In this document: in pieces, positions 61,623 through 64,000 of the stretch
Layout of the letters: every line of letters begins with the position of its first letter
Numbering within the stretch: position 1 is the first letter of the stretch
Origin: Limnohabitans sp. 2KL-17
GTDB taxonomy: Bacteria > Pseudomonadota > Gammaproteobacteria > Burkholderiales > Burkholderiaceae_C
Reading direction: 5' to 3'
DNA: 64,000 nt
NCBI RefSeq assembly: GCF_003063415.1
Contig: NZ_NESK01000002.1
Location: forward strand, 1-64,000
Program-made: the position numbers and the translations under genes
The notes under the pieces: model-generated
What the model was told of the DNA's origin: nothing
Databases searched by the model: none
The model's input: only the letters and a program-made list of their open reading frames with translations

Positions 61623-62249
61623 ATGTTGGATATCTCTTTGCCCCTTGATGCCGAGACCATTGTCAGCCAGTCTGCTGGCACTGTTTTGTTGCGCCGTGGC
61701 GATGCCGCGGACCACGTGGTCCATGTCCTCCAGGGCAAGGTGGTGCTGGGGGTCATGACCGATGGCCACATGACGCACCAGTTGGGGGCGGTGGACGGAC
61801 CTTTCTGGCTGGAAGCCGCCTCAGGCCTGTTGGGCTTGCCCCATGCAGTTGATGCCGTGGCTGAAACCGATGTCAGCTTGCAATACGTGAGCGTGACTGA
61901 CTTTGCAGCACAGGTGCAGGCCATGCCCGAGGCCTCGCAAAACCTGATGATGGACATGGCCCGATCGCAGCGACAACAAACCGAGTTGGGTGTGAGTCGC
62001 CTGGCCAAAGACGCCGATGCGCGCTGCGCCGAATGGTTGCTGCGCCACGCTGAACCCGATTCGCGGGTCGGTGGTCTGGCGGTCACCCTGCGCGAACGCA
62101 AACGCAATATTGCCGCGCAACTGGGCATTGCGCCTGAAACTTTTTCACGGGTGCTGCGTCATTTGCGCGAGCGCCAACTCATCAGCGGTTGCGGGCGCGT
62201 GCTGGGCTTGCCCAACCCGCAAGCTCTGCGCGAGCTGGCGGGCGTTTGA
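61623..62249 (+). CDS. Crp/Fnr-family regulator
   Basis: A 208-residue regulator. The cyclic-nucleotide-binding-like domain (SAGTVLLRRGDAADHVVHVLQGKV) and a C-terminal helix-turn-helix (RNIAAQLGIAPETFSRVLRHLRERQLI) are visible. There are no Fnr cysteines at the start. Start is uncertain: ATG 61623 or the upstream GTG 61578. It follows ttuD by 100 nt and ends three nt from the convergent TctC gene. A role in oxygen/redox or carbon control cannot be told. Confidence 0.88.
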   Translation: MLDISLPLDAETIVSQSAGTVLLRRGDAADHVVHVLQGKVVLGVMTDGHMTHQLGAVDGPFWLEAASGLLGLPHAVDAVAETDVSLQYVSVTDFAAQVQAMPEASQNLMMDMARSQRQQTELGVSRLAKDADARCAEWLLRHAEPDSRVGGLAVTLRERKRNIAAQLGIAPETFSRVLRHLRERQLISGCGRVLGLPNPQALRELAGV

Positions 62250-62252
62250 CGT

Positions 62253-63245
62253 TCAGTCCCCGCTGATTTTTCGCTCGCGGATGATGGCGCCAAAACGCTT
62301 GGAGTCGTCAGCGGCACGGGCGCCAAATTCAGCAGGCGTCAAAGGCAAGGCTTCACCCCCCAGGTTCTGGATGCGGTCTTTCAGGGCTTGTGTGCCCAGA
62401 ATGCGGTTGATTTCACGGTTCACACGGTTAATTACCTCGGCAGGGGTGCCGGCAGGCGCGTAAAAGCCGAACACCGAATCGGCGTCAAAACCTTTCAGAC
62501 CCGCCTCGTCCAATGTGGGCACGTTGGGGAACAGCGGTGAGCGTTTCATGCTGCCCACAGCCAGCAACTTGAGCTTGCCTGCGCGCACCTGGCCCAGGCC
62601 AATGCCGGGGTCAAAGTAAAAGTCGAGCTGCCCGGCCAGCAAATCCTGCAGGGCAGGCGCTGCGCCGCGATACGGCACGTGTACCGCAAACAAGCCGGCC
62701 TGGCTTTTCATCATTTCACCGGCCAGGTGGGGCGAACTGCCGTTGCCTGCCGAGCCATACGACAGACGCCCTGGGTTGGCTTTCACGTAGGCCAGAAATT
62801 CCTGGATGGTGTTGGCTGGAAAATTGGGCTTGGCCACCAGAAACACCAGCACGCGTGCAGCCGAGGCCACAGGCACCAGGTCTTTTGCCGGGTCAAACGG
62901 CATGCGGGCATAAATGTGGGGGTTGACCGACACCATGCCGCCTGAACTCATGAGCAGGGTGTAGCCGTCGGCGGGGGATTTGGCCACCACCTCACCGCCC
63001 AGGTTGCCGTTGGCGCCGCCCCGGTTTTCCACCACCACAGGCTGGCCCAGCGCTTCACCCAAAGGCACGCCAATGGCGCGGGCGATCTGGTCAGCAGCAC
63101 CGCCTGGTGGAAAGTTGACCAAGATTTTCACAGGCTTGGAGGGCCAGCTTTGGGCTGCAGCGCTCAGGCACAGAGCGGGTCCCACGATGCATGCCGCCAG
63201 GGCTGTGCCGAGCAAGCGCCTTGTGAAGGAAAAGGTTTTTTTCAT
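62253..63245 (-). CDS. lone TctC/Bug-family binding protein
   Basis: A 330-residue periplasmic binding protein: signal peptide ending in AAAQ (about 31), then WPSKPVKILVNFPPGGAADQIAR and VVVENRGGANGNLGGEVVAKS. No tctA or tctB lies beside it, as is common for Bug proteins in Burkholderiales. The start at 63245 (MKKTFSFTRRLLG) is supported by the signal sequence. The ligand is unknown. Confidence 0.92.
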   Translation of the reverse strand: MKKTFSFTRRLLGTALAACIVGPALCLSAAAQSWPSKPVKILVNFPPGGAADQIARAIGVPLGEALGQPVVVENRGGANGNLGGEVVAKSPADGYTLLMSSGGMVSVNPHIYARMPFDPAKDLVPVASAARVLVFLVAKPNFPANTIQEFLAYVKANPGRLSYGSAGNGSSPHLAGEMMKSQAGLFAVHVPYRGAAPALQDLLAGQLDFYFDPGIGLGQVRAGKLKLLAVGSMKRSPLFPNVPTLDEAGLKGFDADSVFGFYAPAGTPAEVINRVNREINRILGTQALKDRIQNLGGEALPLTPAEFGARAADDSKRFGAIIRERKISGD

Positions 63246-63295
63246 GTCGTCTCCTTGATGTTCTTGAATGGATTGGGGGCCATGTCGCGACCCCA

Positions 63296-64000
63296 TCAGG
63301 ATTTTTGAAGCCGAGGATTTTTCATCCACAGAACGGGTTGCTCTTTGACTGGACGGGCCGGGGCGCCGTGTTGCAGCAAGGCCTGGTCGAGGGCCTGACC
63401 GGCTTCGTCTTGCAAGGCCGCTTGGCGCACGCGGGCCACCGCCTCGGCTTGATGGACCAAGGGTACGGTCGATGCAGGTCCGCAGACATGGCGCAGGATG
63501 TGCAGCAGGTTGTCCTTGCCGCGCTCGTTGGTGCTGCCATAGCCTTTGATGAGTTGGCCGCAACGTGCCAGCTCCAGTCCCAGCGCAGGGGACTGCTCTG
63601 TGGCACGCTCAATGCCGCCCAGCCATTCTTCGATCAGGGCTTGCTCGGTGGCATAGCGGCTGCCGTAGGGGCGCAACACGCGCAAGCTGGCCAGCAGGCG
63701 CAAGCTGGCCATGCCCCACAGCGCATGCCGTGCCACTTTGAGCGGCATGGCCCAGGGCGCCAAGCCACGCGCTACCCGCGCACGGTCCCAGCGCTGCAGC
63801 CGGTTGGCCAGGCCCTGCGGCAACAAGGCGGCCAATTCGGGCACGCCGGGCTTGAAATGGTCGTAGACCTTGAGCACATCGCCTTCTTTGGCCTTGACCT
63901 CTTGCGTCACACGCGTCCAGCGGCTGGCACGGCTTTTCAGATCGGCCACGCGGATGATGTCGTCAAACGCCATCCACAAGGCCAGCCAGCGGGTGGTCTC
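63296..64000 (-). CDS. IorB-like indolepyruvate oxidoreductase subunit, C-terminal part (cut by window end)
   Basis: The frame is open to the window edge; the last 234 residues are seen. They resemble the C-terminal domain (DUF6537-like) of the beta-type subunit of indolepyruvate ferredoxin oxidoreductases: ETTRWLALWMAFDDIIRVADLK, VYDHFKPGVPELAALLP, GYGSTNERGKDNLLHI. Its N-terminal part is beyond 64000. It lies 50 nt upstream of the TctC gene on the same strand. Its assignment rests on memory of the family and is moderate. Confidence 0.7.
   Translation of the reverse strand, partial: ETTRWLALWMAFDDIIRVADLKSRASRWTRVTQEVKAKEGDVLKVYDHFKPGVPELAALLPQGLANRLQRWDRARVARGLAPWAMPLKVARHALWGMASLRLLASLRVLRPYGSRYATEQALIEEWLGGIERATEQSPALGLELARCGQLIKGYGSTNERGKDNLLHILRHVCGPASTVPLVHQAEAVARVRQAALQDEAGQALDQALLQHGAPARPVKEQPVLWMKNPRLQKS

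Overview
The window reads as chromosomal DNA of a betaproteobacterium of the order Burkholderiales, most likely Comamonadaceae (Limnohabitans/Rhodoferax-like). This rests on general protein character (Bug/TctC binding proteins, PuuD-type urate oxidase with a cytochrome c tail, an IorB-like protein, a tandem malic enzyme-phosphotransacetylase) and fairly high GC. No rRNA, CRISPR array, phage or insertion sequence was seen; there is one tRNA, Ser(UGA).

The main theme is purine and ureide nitrogen catabolism. On the minus strand at 458-5019 lie ureG, ureF, ureE, ureC, ureB, a small His-rich membrane protein and ureA. ureD is separated from them (7339-8169) and follows an NMT1-type ABC transporter (8192-10984). 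The interval between ureA and ureD holds a truncated urtA fused by deletion to a 5'-truncated sensor kinase. maeB follows, then a purine permease (13636-15123), an orphan membrane protein, and a gntR-puuE-uraD/allC fusion-M20 operon that is divergent from uraH. Next come a thermonuclease lipoprotein, xdhA-xdhB, two MFS transporters, xdhC and puuD. Further along are an 8-oxoguanine deaminase (54002-55405) and a LysR gene facing gcl-hyi-glxR-ttuD (56565-61520). Together these cover purine base import, (hypo)xanthine to urate, urate to allantoate and beyond, urea to ammonia, and glyoxylate to glycerate phosphate. The step that releases urea and glyoxylate from ureidoglycolate has no clear gene here. 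Four intergenic copies of TGTATACA sit upstream of the transporter ATPase, the purine permease, gntR/uraH and puuD, and look like the operator of the GntR protein. Three good sigma-54 promoters (ureA, the urtA remnant, the ABC binding protein) point to nitrogen-limitation control.

The second theme is metal, probably zinc, starvation (40407-53846): a Zur/Fur-type regulator, two COG0523 GTPases, a TonB receptor with a FecBCD-type ABC transporter, DUF1826, DUF1636, zinc-independent-type folE2, a hisI paralogue lacking one zinc cysteine, an M14-type hydrolase, a ZIP transporter and a DUF2796 periplasmic protein. The receptor/transporter genes lie between two partial copies of a [metal box-cobW1-cobW2] unit, which is a clear duplication scar.

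Between the two themes are a TctCBA transporter with an Ldh2-type dehydrogenase, a YceI protein, a degraded stretch (36795-37951) with a deaminase gene fragment and a ccdA-ccdB deletion remnant, an SDR, and an AraC regulator. The right end has a Crp/Fnr regulator, a lone TctC protein and the C-terminal part of an IorB-like oxidoreductase. Functions were assigned from remembered family motifs; no database search was possible.
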